Shown: piece by piece, positions 26,596 through 34,651 of the stretch
Layout: each line of letters opens with the position of its first letter
How positions within the stretch are numbered: the first letter of the stretch is position 1
Origin: Mycobacterium sp. OTB74
Lineage (GTDB): Bacteria > Actinomycetota > Actinomycetes > Mycobacteriales > Mycobacteriaceae
Length of the DNA: 64,000 nucleotides
Assembly (NCBI RefSeq): GCF_029892685.1
Contig: NZ_JARXVD010000001.1
Coordinates: forward strand, 310,001-374,000
Reading direction: 5' to 3'
Notes under the pieces: model-generated
Databases searched by the model: none
The model's input: only the letters and a program-made list of their open reading frames with translations
Told to the model about the DNA's origin: nothing
Made by a program: the position numbers and the translations under genes

Positions 26596-27282
26596 TCACG
26601 ACCTGGTTGGGAGCAGCGACGGGTCTCCGACGCCGATCGTGATCTGGGGGGATGCGGCAGAGTCGAGCCAGGTCAGCACAGAGCGCATCTCGTCGCGGCC
26701 GATGGCCACACATCCCCAGGTGGGATTCCCGTCGGTTACGTGAAGAAAAATCCCAGACACCTTCCCTGGGATCCGTTGCGGGTTCACCGCGATGTTGACG
26801 GCGTAGTCGTAGACGGGGCCGGAGTCGTAGAGGTTCTCCGTGATTGACGACGGACTGCTGGCTGAATGCACGCGGGTGTTGTAAGTCGGAGATTTGGCGT
26901 CTTCGTCCCACCAGTCTTGCTTGGTGGCCTGGAAGTAAGGCATCTTGGTGCCGGGATTGGGCTGGCGGCCGAAGGCCTGGTCGAACGTGAACGTTCCCAC
27001 GGGAGTGCGGTACACGCCGTCAGCGGGGACGCCGACACCGAGTTCGCCTACCTTGGCGGGCGTCGGTCCCAGGAACACCTTCCATTCCTGACCGACCCGC
27101 TGGAAGGCGGTGAGGGTTCCTGTTGTCGCGTTCGCTGTGGGCACACCGACGACGATCCACTGCGTGGGCTGGCCGGCGGGGAACGTTGCAGGGTCCGCCG
27201 CCGCAGGCACAGCGAGCGGCAGGGCCAGGAGCGCCAATCCAAGTTGCACCGCGACGGTCGCGAGCGTCTTGGGCAGTTTCAT
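26596..27282 (-). CDS. Secreted L,D-transpeptidase-family protein (YkuD)
   Basis: Signal peptide (residues 1-30, KLPKTLATVAVQLGLALLAL, cleavage after AAA), then a domain ending in the catalytic box IFLHVTDGNPTWGCVAIG: an upstream His and the nucleophilic Cys of the YkuD fold. These enzymes form or edit 3-3 cross-links in peptidoglycan. The spacing (HVTDG..TWGCVAI) is the variant seen in short actinobacterial members rather than the SHGC of Ldt proteins. ATG 27282 is preceded by GGAGTG. The gene is inside the island borders, so it is accessory cargo. Confidence 0.75.
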   Translation of the reverse strand: MKLPKTLATVAVQLGLALLALPLAVPAAADPATFPAGQPTQWIVVGVPTANATTGTLTAFQRVGQEWKVFLGPTPAKVGELGVGVPADGVYRTPVGTFTFDQAFGRQPNPGTKMPYFQATKQDWWDEDAKSPTYNTRVHSASSPSSITENLYDSGPVYDYAVNIAVNPQRIPGKVSGIFLHVTDGNPTWGCVAIGRDEMRSVLTWLDSAASPQITIGVGDPSLLPTRS

Positions 27283-27464
27283 AGGCACTCCGAGGTCGAG
27301 ACTGAGCAATCGCAGCTAACAGTGCGTCAGCGTAACTGAAGCATCCCGGCTTTCATGCACACCTCGTTACGTGTGATCGGTGTGCTGCCCGCACTCGCAA
27401 TACGCGACAAGCCGCTACAGCCGTCAGCTACGGCTGGGGCGGGTTTTCGTCGTAACGTGGGCTG

Positions 27465-27953
27465 ATGTACCGTGCGCTCGCCGTTGCCGTCATCCTCGCC
27501 GGCCTAACATGCCCGACCGCATCCGCGACAACCTGCACCGCGCACGACGGCCTACCGGACCAAACCTGCACACCCGGCGACCGCGACCCCCAAGTCACCC
27601 AAGCCAACATCGAGGACACCATCTGCGCCAAAGGCTGGGCCCACTCCGTCCGCCCCGCCAAATCAATAACCGACCCAATCAAACGCGAACGCATGAACGC
27701 CTACGGAGCCCCACCACCAGCCGGCGCCTACGAACTCGACCACCTCATCCCACTCGAGCTCGGGGGCGCGTCGACCGTCGCGAACCTGTGGCCGGAGCTC
27801 TGGGACGGTCCACTCGGCGCGCACGAGAAAGACCGCCTCGAGGATCGCCTACATGCCTACGTGTGTACCGGCCGCATGACGCTCGCCGACGCGCAGAACG
27901 TATTCGCGACCGACTGGGTCAGCGCGTACCGGCAAGCCTTCGGGCCTCAATAG
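27465..27953 (+). CDS. Secreted HNH/His-Me finger endonuclease-like protein
   Basis: A 162-residue protein with a signal peptide (LAVAVILAGLTCPTASA) and a nuclease-like core YELDHLIPLELGGAS...NLWPE at about residues 85-105: the DH pair, a beta-hairpin and the later Asn of the His-Me finger fold. A helical tail follows (EKDRLEDRLHAYVC). Four cysteines suggest disulfides after export. Related short secreted proteins are common in mycobacteria and their phages. Export suggests nutrient or competition use rather than restriction, but this is inference. ATG 27465 was chosen for the signal peptide. Confidence 0.65.
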   Translation: MYRALAVAVILAGLTCPTASATTCTAHDGLPDQTCTPGDRDPQVTQANIEDTICAKGWAHSVRPAKSITDPIKRERMNAYGAPPPAGAYELDHLIPLELGGASTVANLWPELWDGPLGAHEKDRLEDRLHAYVCTGRMTLADAQNVFATDWVSAYRQAFGPQ

Positions 27954-28223
27954 CTATTTGCAGCCGTCGGTATCGGCTATCAGTTGCTGATCCTGGGTTC
28001 TAGCCCGCGATGGTAAAGCGCATACCTGTGGCACCACCTGGCCCTGCTGCACATTGAGGACTGCATCATCGACCCTATTGACACGCCCAGGGCACACGTA
28101 GGTCATGTCAACGCGTAGCGCACCGATGGTTACCCCTCGATCGAGGCCCTGGGCGACGTAGGTGTTCATCTGCAATTGTGATTTCTTGCAGAGGCCGACC
28201 GTCAGGTCGTAGATCGCCTGCAT
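27954..28223 (-). CDS. Hypothetical protein, probably truncated
   Basis: An 89-residue frame convergent with the nuclease gene, their stops adjacent. Visible pieces are IYDLTVGLCKKSQLQMNTYVA and GVTIGALRVDMTYVCPG. Similar-looking coding sequence continues upstream of the ATG (LTAKENGTSNIS) until an in-frame stop near 28270, without a start codon or signal peptide. The N-terminus was therefore probably lost, perhaps during island insertion. No family recognised. Confidence 0.4.
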   Translation of the reverse strand: MQAIYDLTVGLCKKSQLQMNTYVAQGLDRGVTIGALRVDMTYVCPGRVNRVDDAVLNVQQGQVVPQVCALPSRARTQDQQLIADTDGCK

Positions 28224-28629
28224 GCTGATGTTCGAGGTTCCGTTTTCCTTCGCGGTCAGGGCCTTACGTCAGGCAGCGGCGTCAATCTCAAAGAACGCCT
28301 TGATCCGGTTCCGGTCATCGCCGTGGTGACGATGAGGCAGCCCGTAGCGATGAGAGTGCGGAGCACACAGTAGAGATTACGGTTCGATCTCCTCGGCGTG
28401 GCAGGTGGTGAGTTTCCATGACACGACTGGGTTCCAGTCCCCTTAGCTCCACCATGACAGCCATACTCGAAACCTTGTCCGGCCCCAGACCGACAGCACC
28501 GATGTGTCCTCGGCGGAACAGCTCGCCGCCGAAGGACACGACGTTTCCATCCAGGCGCGCAGCCACCACAAGAAGGAGTCTTTCGCGAGCTTCGGGGAGT
28601 TCGCCGCGCAGGCCGCGAACTGTTAGGGC
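28224..28629. other. Island right border region
   Basis: About 400 bases with no complete gene. It contains the displaced tRNA-Ala 3' end at 28430-28454. Chromosomal sequence resumes after it and includes a small plus-strand frame, 28504-28626 (VSSAEQLAAEGHDVSIQARS to the stop), that looks like the tail of a lost gene or a 40-residue peptide. The frame crossing the repeat on the minus strand translates to VELRGLEP, the usual artefact of a tRNA 3' end, not a protein. Confidence 0.5.
28430..28454 (+). repeat. Right attachment repeat (attR), copy of the tRNA-Ala 3' end
   Basis: A 25-nt direct repeat of 9574-9598 with one mismatch (C28435 for G). The rest of the tRNA is absent here, so this is a relic of insertion and not a second tRNA gene. 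Confidence 0.8.
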
Positions 28630-29631
28630 TCAGGCGAACGCCGGTATCACCTTGTCCGCGAACAGTTGTGCATATTCGATGAAGCGTTCGGCCGGCAATC
28701 CCGGTGGGCGCATCATCATGAAGTGCTGCAACGGTATTCGCTGCAGCATCGCCGTGAAGTAGGCGATGGCCTCTGCAGGCGTCATGATCTGCAGGACGCC
28801 GCTGAGCTTGAAGCTATCCAAATCCATCGGTTGCCCCATGACGCTGTCCATGCCGAGTGCGTCGTCTTCGTTCATCCACGCCCCGTAGGTGGAGAACACG
28901 TGGTGGTAGTACGGAGCCAGCTCGGCCATGGCACGCTCGGGATCCTCGGCGACGGTTACGAACAGCCCTGGAATGCGCATCGCCGCATCGGCCGGGTTCT
29001 TCCCGTGCAGACGCAGTTTGTCCAGATAAAGGTCGGCTACCTCGGCGTTCCCGAGGTAGCCGTCGGCAAAGGTCGCGACCCGCTCCAGTGCTCGATCGGT
29101 GAATCCGCCGATGTACAGCGGAATGTGCCCACGCGGTGGTGGCATGATCCGCGCATCTTTCACGGTGTAATGCCGCCCGGTGAAGCTGACGGTCTCGCCG
29201 GACCAGAGGGCGTGGACGATGTGGAGAAATTCGTCGAAACGGTTGCCGCGCTGGCTGAATCGCTCGCCATACATATCGTATTCGTGGCGGCGGTAACCGA
29301 TTGCGAGCGCCGCATCGAACCGTCCGTTCGACAGGATGTCCAGGACGGCGCATTCCTCGGCGAAGCGCACCGGGTGATAAAGCGGGCCGAGCGCGAGCCC
29401 GGTGCCTATCCGAATCGTCGACGTCCGCGCCGCCATCGCTGCCAACGCAATGTTCGGCGTCGGCATGTACCCGTCATCGGCGGCGTGATGTTCGGGCACC
29501 CACGCGCCGCCGAAACCGACGGTCTCGCTCCAGGCGACGATATCGAGCGTCTCGGCGTAGACATCGTGCCACGGCCGGTGCCATTGCTCGGGATTGCGGA
29601 AGTCGTAGAGATACCCGAACGTCAGCGTCAA
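28630..29631 (-). CDS. LLM class flavin-dependent oxidoreductase
   Basis: A 333-residue luciferase-like (TIM-barrel) enzyme that would use reduced FMN or F420. Family blocks: FGYLYDFRNPEQWHRPW, FGGAWVPEHHAADDGYMPTP, RIGTGLALGPLYHPVRFAEE and LSNGRFDAALAIGYR. It is the last gene of an eight-gene operon starting at 36242; its start overlaps the phosphotransferase stop by 4 bp. Mycobacteria carry many such enzymes in lipid and steroid catabolism, mostly without known substrates. It may be a monooxygenase or an F420-dependent reductase. Confidence 0.88.
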   Translation of the reverse strand: MTLTFGYLYDFRNPEQWHRPWHDVYAETLDIVAWSETVGFGGAWVPEHHAADDGYMPTPNIALAAMAARTSTIRIGTGLALGPLYHPVRFAEECAVLDILSNGRFDAALAIGYRRHEYDMYGERFSQRGNRFDEFLHIVHALWSGETVSFTGRHYTVKDARIMPPPRGHIPLYIGGFTDRALERVATFADGYLGNAEVADLYLDKLRLHGKNPADAAMRIPGLFVTVAEDPERAMAELAPYYHHVFSTYGAWMNEDDALGMDSVMGQPMDLDSFKLSGVLQIMTPAEAIAYFTAMLQRIPLQHFMMMRPPGLPAERFIEYAQLFADKVIPAFA

Positions 29632-30659
29632 CGTGCAGTTCCCGCCAACGATCGGGCCATATCGGCTGCAGTCGCGATGGACTGCAGGACCATCGACCCG
29701 AAAGCCTCTGCCACCTCCGGGTTTCCGTCGGCTGAGCTCACGTTGCGAGCGTAGGTTCGCTCCAGCACAATGCCGATCTTGAAGTTGGCCAGCACCAGGT
29801 AGTAGTCGAGATTGTCGGTCGGCAGGCCACTGATCCTCTCGTAATGCTCCAGCAGCTCGCTGCGCCGCGGCATGCCCTCCATGGGGAGGTAGAAGTCGGA
29901 CTTCGGCTCGTCGCCGTCGTAGCCGAGCAGCGCCCAGGCCAGATCGAGCAGCGGATCACCGATGGTGGTCATCTCCCAATCGACCAGTGCCGCAAGGCGA
30001 GCCGGCGCCCCATGTGCGTACATGACATTCGCGAACTGATAGTCGCCGTGCATGATGCCCGGGGTGAAGTGGGCGGGCCGGTTGGCCCGCAGCCACTCGG
30101 TGGCGACCTCCAACCCAGGCAGCTCGCGGACCTGGAACTCCTTGAGGAACGACAACCAGCGGTCCACCTGACGATCGTGGAACCCCTCGGGATGTCCGAA
30201 GCCCTCCAGACCCTGCGCACGCCAATCAACCCGCGCCAATTTCGCTGCGCCCTCGATCAATTGGAAGGCCAGCCCGCTGCGTGCGTCCAGATCGGTGTCG
30301 AACGGCGCAGCCCAGCCGCCGTCCATCGGGCTCCACCCGTCGATCTCGGCCATCACATAGAAGGGCTTGCCCAACAACTCACCGGATTCGTCGGCGGCGA
30401 TCAATTCGGCATGTGGAACGTCGGTACAGGCCAGCGCGCGCACCAGCCGGATCTCCCGCAGCAGTTCGTTCAGGCGGCGTTGGTCGGCGCGATAACCCGG
30501 CATCCGCATGACCATCCGGTTGCCGCCGCGTTCGATCAGGTAGAGGACGTTCTGCGAGCCACCCGACAGCTGGGTGAGGTTCGCCAATTCGCCATCGCCG
30601 GTGATCTTTTGGCTGTCCAGCCATCGGCTGAGGCGCTCAATATCGATGCCGTAGCTCAC
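29628..30659 (-). CDS. Aminoglycoside-phosphotransferase-like (APH family) protein
   Basis: A 343-residue kinase-fold protein with the catalytic loop GIMHGDYQFANVMY (HGD...N) and metal-binding LVDWEMTTIGDP (residues about 215-255), plus the nucleotide-binding N-lobe GGSQNVLYLIERGG. In actinobacteria this subfamily accompanies acyl-CoA dehydrogenases and lipid operons and probably phosphorylates a hydroxylated metabolite, not an antibiotic. GTG 30659 was selected because it overlaps the preceding stop (GTGA); a longer open frame begins 54 bp earlier. Confidence 0.85.
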   Translation of the reverse strand: MSYGIDIERLSRWLDSQKITGDGELANLTQLSGGSQNVLYLIERGGNRMVMRMPGYRADQRRLNELLREIRLVRALACTDVPHAELIAADESGELLGKPFYVMAEIDGWSPMDGGWAAPFDTDLDARSGLAFQLIEGAAKLARVDWRAQGLEGFGHPEGFHDRQVDRWLSFLKEFQVRELPGLEVATEWLRANRPAHFTPGIMHGDYQFANVMYAHGAPARLAALVDWEMTTIGDPLLDLAWALLGYDGDEPKSDFYLPMEGMPRRSELLEHYERISGLPTDNLDYYLVLANFKIGIVLERTYARNVSSADGNPEVAEAFGSMVLQSIATAADMARSLAGTAR

Positions 30660-31015
30660 GATTGTGCTCCCGTGGCCTTGGTGCCGCGAGGGCTCCAGAA
30701 CGATAGCTGCCAACTCGTCATGTCCAGGCTGTCGGCCATGGTGATCTTGCCGGCCATGACACCCTCCTGGATCTTGCCCAAAATGGCGTCTACATCACCT
30801 TCCATCTCGTAGATGATCGCGTAGCGGTGCACTGGGGCGGTCCCGCCTTCCATGTGATAGATCTGGGCATCCTTGATTTCGTAACGCTGGGCCGACACCA
30901 TGCCCGGAATAGCGAGCAGGTCGGGAACGTGCACGTTGTCGTACCACTCGTTGAACTCGTCATCGCGACCCTCCAACGGGTTCGAGAAAACGATCTGGAT
31001 GAATCTGTCTGACAT
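30656..31015 (-). CDS. Small EthD-like / dimeric alpha-beta barrel protein
   Basis: A 119-residue protein with the segment DEFNEWYDNVHVPDLLAIPG near the N-terminus, characteristic of EthD and related ferredoxin-like dimeric barrels that bind or process small hydrophobic molecules. AGGAG lies seven bases before ATG 31015. It sits between the SDR and the phosphotransferase in the eight-gene operon. Members can act as isomerases, cyclases or decarboxylases, or assist a monooxygenase; which applies here is unknown. Confidence 0.75.
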   Translation of the reverse strand: MSDRFIQIVFSNPLEGRDDEFNEWYDNVHVPDLLAIPGMVSAQRYEIKDAQIYHMEGGTAPVHRYAIIYEMEGDVDAILGKIQEGVMAGKITMADSLDMTSWQLSFWSPRGTKATGAQS

Positions 31016-31034
31016 GATGCTCCTGTTTGTGGGG

Positions 31035-31790
31035 TCAGGTGGTCTGTTCCATTGCGGTGATCCACTGCTCATAGTCGGTTGCCTTGGCGGTCAACAGGTC
31101 TCGTCCGAGAGATGAGTCCAGGATGAGGAACTCCTCGGCATCGATTCCGTTGACCAGGCGGTCGGCAACCTGCCGCGGTGTGGCGGCGTTCTGAAATGCG
31201 GGATTGTCGGCGGGCACATCGGCCATCAGCATGGGGGTCATCATGGGGCCGGGGCAGAAGCAAGAGACCTTGATGCCCTTGGGGCGGTAGGTGGCCGCCA
31301 GCCATTCCGAAAACGACAGCGCCGCATGCTTGGTCACCGAATAGGCCGGCTTGTCGGGATGTAAAGCCAATGCGACGACGGACGCCGTCTGCAGCAGATA
31401 TCCGTCGCCTCGCTCGAGCATCGACGGCAAGACTTCGCGAACCGCGTAGACATGTGACATCACGTGCAGTCGCCAGCTGAGGTCCCACAGTTGCTCATCA
31501 GCGATGCTGGCGTTCTGTTGTGGTCCGGTGTAACCGGCGTTGCTGTACCAGATGTCGATCTCGCCATAGGTTCGCCGTGCCAGCTCGGCCACCGCACGGA
31601 CATTGTCCTCAATGGTGATGTCGACGGCCAGGCCGACGGTGCCCACGGCGCGGGAAACCCGTTCGACGCCTTCGGGATTGATATCGGTGACAACAACTTT
31701 CGCGCCTTCTTCGGTGAATCGGTGGGCAAAGGCCTCGCCGATTCCGCTGCCCGATCCGGTGACGACGACGACCTTGTCGCGAAGTTTCAT
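31035..31790 (-). CDS. SDR family oxidoreductase
   Basis: A 251-residue classical short-chain dehydrogenase. It has the NAD(P)-binding TGSGSGIGEAFAHRF (residues 11-25), an acidic residue after beta2 (VVTDIN) suggesting NAD preference, NAG (WYSNAGYTG) and the catalytic YSVTKHAALSF with Ser upstream. It would oxidise or reduce a hydroxyl/keto group on the pathway intermediate. Its start overlaps the amidohydrolase stop by one base, so the two are coupled. Confidence 0.88.
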   Translation of the reverse strand: MKLRDKVVVVTGSGSGIGEAFAHRFTEEGAKVVVTDINPEGVERVSRAVGTVGLAVDITIEDNVRAVAELARRTYGEIDIWYSNAGYTGPQQNASIADEQLWDLSWRLHVMSHVYAVREVLPSMLERGDGYLLQTASVVALALHPDKPAYSVTKHAALSFSEWLAATYRPKGIKVSCFCPGPMMTPMLMADVPADNPAFQNAATPRQVADRLVNGIDAEEFLILDSSLGRDLLTAKATDYEQWITAMEQTT

Positions 31791-33046
31791 CAGAACGCCC
31801 GCTGTGTCGAAGCTGTTGCCGGACGCAGATCTTTGACCGACTTGACGGTGACGTCCCAGTCACTGGATTGTGCGCGCAGAGCTTTGACGGTTGCCTGCTC
31901 ACGAGGTACGTGCGCGAACGGGTCGTACTTAAAATGCCGCATGGCGTTGAGGTGGGTGATCTTACTGATCTCATCGTCCGGGACACCGTCCAGCGATTTC
32001 ATCAGCACTTCGGGCGCCTGTGGCCAGGTGGTGTCGGAATGCGGATAGTCGCATTCCCAGGTTATGTTGTCGATGTTGAGATGGTGCCGTGTCTCGATCC
32101 CTACCAGATCGTCGATGAAGCACAGGATGACGTGCTCCTTGAAAATCTCCGACGGCAGCCGATCTCCGAGGTCCATGCCACTCCAGTGGTGGGTGTGCCG
32201 GTAGATGTAATCGACGCGTTCGCAGAAGTACGGAAGCCAGCCCGTTCCCCCCTCGGACAGTGCGACCCGTAGCGCAGGAAACTTGCGAAAGACGTTACTC
32301 CACAATAGATCTGCGGCGGCAGAGAACAGGCCGACGGGGGACAGGGTGTAGATGAGTTCGATGGGCGCGTCGGGAGAGGTCATCGGCGGAGCCGAGTTCG
32401 AGCCGAGGTGGATGCACACCACGGTGCCCACCTCCGCGCACGCCGCCCAGAACGGATCCCAGTGCTCGGAGTAGATGCTGGGCAGTCCCAGGTCATAGGG
32501 GCTGGAGGAAAAAGTCACCGCGTGACAGCCTTTCGCGGCGGCGCGCCGGACTTCGGCAGCGCTGCCCTCTGGGTCCCACATCATCGGAAGGGCCAGTGGA
32601 ATGATCCGGCCGGGATGGGTTCCAGCCCACTCGTCGATGTGCCAGTCGTTGTAGGCACGCACCATCGCGGCGGCCTGGTCCTTGTCCGGGGTGTCCATGA
32701 ACAGTTGCCCGCAGAACCGGGGGAAGGAGGGGAAGCACATGGATCCGAGTACGCCGTTGGCGTTCATGTCATTGATCCGGGCGTCGATGTCGTAACAGCC
32801 CAACCGGATTTCCTCAATGCAGGTCGGTTCCATTCCGAATTCGCTGGGCGGACGGCCTGCCACTGCGTTGAGCGCCGGGTTGAGAATCTCTTGGCCTTCG
32901 TAGCGCCACGCCATTGTGCCGTCGTCGCGGCGGACGAATCGGGGGGCTTTATCCTGGTATTTCTTGTGCACCCGGCCATCGAACATATGGGCAGGTTCGA
33001 TCACGTGGTCATCCACGCTCACCAGAATCAGATCTTCGACGTTCAT
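31790..33046 (-). CDS. Amidohydrolase-family protein (ACMSD-like)
   Basis: A 418-residue TIM-barrel metal enzyme of the amidohydrolase_2 (ACMSD-like) type. The first ligand motif is SVDDHVIEPAHMF (the usual HxH replaced by DDH), and later blocks are CIHLGSNSAPP and the C-terminal ITWECDYPHSDTTWP with a catalytic Asp. Relatives are decarboxylases or hydrolases of aromatic or ring-cleavage intermediates. It lies 18 bp after the double GntR gene in the same operon. A decarboxylase or C-C hydrolase role is inference. Confidence 0.85.
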   Translation of the reverse strand: MNVEDLILVSVDDHVIEPAHMFDGRVHKKYQDKAPRFVRRDDGTMAWRYEGQEILNPALNAVAGRPPSEFGMEPTCIEEIRLGCYDIDARINDMNANGVLGSMCFPSFPRFCGQLFMDTPDKDQAAAMVRAYNDWHIDEWAGTHPGRIIPLALPMMWDPEGSAAEVRRAAAKGCHAVTFSSSPYDLGLPSIYSEHWDPFWAACAEVGTVVCIHLGSNSAPPMTSPDAPIELIYTLSPVGLFSAAADLLWSNVFRKFPALRVALSEGGTGWLPYFCERVDYIYRHTHHWSGMDLGDRLPSEIFKEHVILCFIDDLVGIETRHHLNIDNITWECDYPHSDTTWPQAPEVLMKSLDGVPDDEISKITHLNAMRHFKYDPFAHVPREQATVKALRAQSSDWDVTVKSVKDLRPATASTQRAF

Positions 33047-33064
33047 TGCCCTCCTTCTAGTTGC

Positions 33065-34651
33065 TCAACCCATCAGGTCGAGCATCAATCTCTCGCTGAA
33101 TTCGGATTGTTCGGCCCATTCGGCATTGGCCTTGAGGGCTTCGGTCCAGATGGCGGTGGCGCGCGCCGAGTCATGCTCTGCTGCTGCGGCCACGAAGCGT
33201 TCGAAGCGGCCTTGCGCCCGGCGATTCGCTTTGGCCACCCACGGCAACCCCTTCACATCGTCGGCGATGGCCGGCTCCACGGCAACGCGGACCCAGTGCA
33301 GGATTTCGGCGATCACAGTGAGTGCGGGGTTCTTCACGGCGGAGAACGCAGCTTTTTCTGCTTCCCGGTACGTTGATACGAAACGCACGGTGTCCTCGGT
33401 GGTTTCGGACAGCTCGATGTTGATCTGTGCCAGCACCTTGAGTTGTTTGGCCGATATCCGGTTGGCGACCAGCCCCATGATCGAGGGTTCGATGAGTCGT
33501 AGGGCCTGGTGGAAATCGGCAAGGGTGGCGCCGCGTGCTTCCAGAACGATGCCGGACAGTTGCGAGGCGACGCGGGTGGTCGGCGTGCGGATGGCGGCGC
33601 CCGCCCGGTCGCCGGTGCGCAGGTCGAGCAGATACTCCATCTCCAGGATGCGCAGCGCCTCACGCAGGGTAGGCCGGGAAATGCCGAATTCATCGGCTAA
33701 TTCGGCCAGCGGTGCCAATCGATCGCCCTCGCTGAGTTGTCCCTCGGCGATGCGTGCTCGGATCTCGGTAGCGACCACCGATGCGCGGCGGGGTGCAGAC
33801 TCGGCGTTGTCTTGGCGGGCCTGAGCTCGCCACAGCGGTGCGACGTCGATCGGCTGCCTGCTGATATTGCGGCTCACCAGCATCCGGTGGGTGGTGAAAA
33901 GGTAATCACTCCAAGTGTTTTGGGCCAGCGCCCCGTCGCCGCGCCGAGCTGCGTCGAGAAATGCGCTGTGGCTCACGATCACCCGTCGGGCGATCTGTTC
34001 CGCCGAGGACACATCGGTGCTGTCGATCAGTGAATAGATTTGCCCGGCATAGATGTCGCGGAACACCCCGGCGATGATCGCAAGGGTCCTGTTGCCGGAA
34101 AGTTCGATGACGGCCTGGTCGAATGCCGACATCGCGGTGACGAACGACAGGGCGTCGTGAGCTGCCCGCTCGGCGTCGTGCAGAGCGACGAGGGTCTCGA
34201 TGTCATCGAATCCTGCTTGAGATGCCAGCAATTCGGCTGCGGGTGGTTCGATGACTGTGCGTGCCTCTTCGAGGTGTGCCAGCGTCGTCTTCCGCAACTG
34301 CAGCAAGAGCGTCACATATCGGGCCACAGCGTCCAGACCCGGTCGGCGAACCACGGCGCCGCCGCCTCTGCCTCTTTTGATCTCGACGAGTTGCTGCGAC
34401 TCCAGGATCCGCAGTGCCTCACGTAATGTCTCGCGCGATATTTGGAGCTGTGCGGTGAGCTCCGCCTCGGGCGGTAGCTGCTGGTCGGCCGCGAGTTGAC
34501 CGGTGAGTATCTGCCGCCGCAGGTCACCGGCCAGCAAGTGGGAGACCTTCTGGGTGTTACGCCGAGGCAGGGCACGCCAGGCGGCACTGCCGCTGTCGGT
34601 GGCCAGCGGTGTAACGGCGCCGTGCCTCTGGGGGGCGGAGTAATCGGTCAT
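33065..34651 (-). CDS. Double GntR (FadR-type) transcriptional regulator fusion
   Basis: A 528-residue protein made of two complete FadR-type GntR regulators end to end. The first winged helix is about residues 35-105 (LRRQILTGQLAADQQLPPEA, ISRETLREALRILES) with its FCD ligand domain to about 240. The second winged helix is about 275-345 (IRARIAEGQLSEGDRLAPLA, ISRPTLREALRILEME) with a second FCD to the end. A normal family member has about 230 residues. ATG 34651 overlaps the upstream stop (ATGA). It is encoded within an operon driven by the shared TTGACT promoter element, so it may regulate itself and that regulon. Confidence 0.9.
   Translation of the reverse strand: MTDYSAPQRHGAVTPLATDSGSAAWRALPRRNTQKVSHLLAGDLRRQILTGQLAADQQLPPEAELTAQLQISRETLREALRILESQQLVEIKRGRGGGAVVRRPGLDAVARYVTLLLQLRKTTLAHLEEARTVIEPPAAELLASQAGFDDIETLVALHDAERAAHDALSFVTAMSAFDQAVIELSGNRTLAIIAGVFRDIYAGQIYSLIDSTDVSSAEQIARRVIVSHSAFLDAARRGDGALAQNTWSDYLFTTHRMLVSRNISRQPIDVAPLWRAQARQDNAESAPRRASVVATEIRARIAEGQLSEGDRLAPLAELADEFGISRPTLREALRILEMEYLLDLRTGDRAGAAIRTPTTRVASQLSGIVLEARGATLADFHQALRLIEPSIMGLVANRISAKQLKVLAQINIELSETTEDTVRFVSTYREAEKAAFSAVKNPALTVIAEILHWVRVAVEPAIADDVKGLPWVAKANRRAQGRFERFVAAAAEHDSARATAIWTEALKANAEWAEQSEFSERLMLDLMG

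Larger units (their letters stand above)
9574..28454. mobile_element. Genomic island inserted in the 3' end of tRNA-Ala
   Basis: About 18.9 kb is bounded by the tRNA 3' end and a displaced 25-nt copy of it. Sequence after both copies also shares a looser similarity (TACTCGAA then CC). A degraded serine recombinase reads toward the tRNA at the left end. Contents include a restriction and CBASS-like operon, hypotheticals, an L,D-transpeptidase and a secreted nuclease. Several stretches are much more AT-rich than the flanking chromosome. No intact integrase, relaxase or replication gene was recognised, so the element is probably immobile now. Confidence 0.8.

Noticed and set aside
28315..28569. 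Minus-strand reading frame containing VELRGLEP
   Set aside because: This is the translation of the tRNA-Ala 3' end copy; the same peptide appears where a frame crosses the real tRNA at 9598. It marks the attachment repeat, not a gene.
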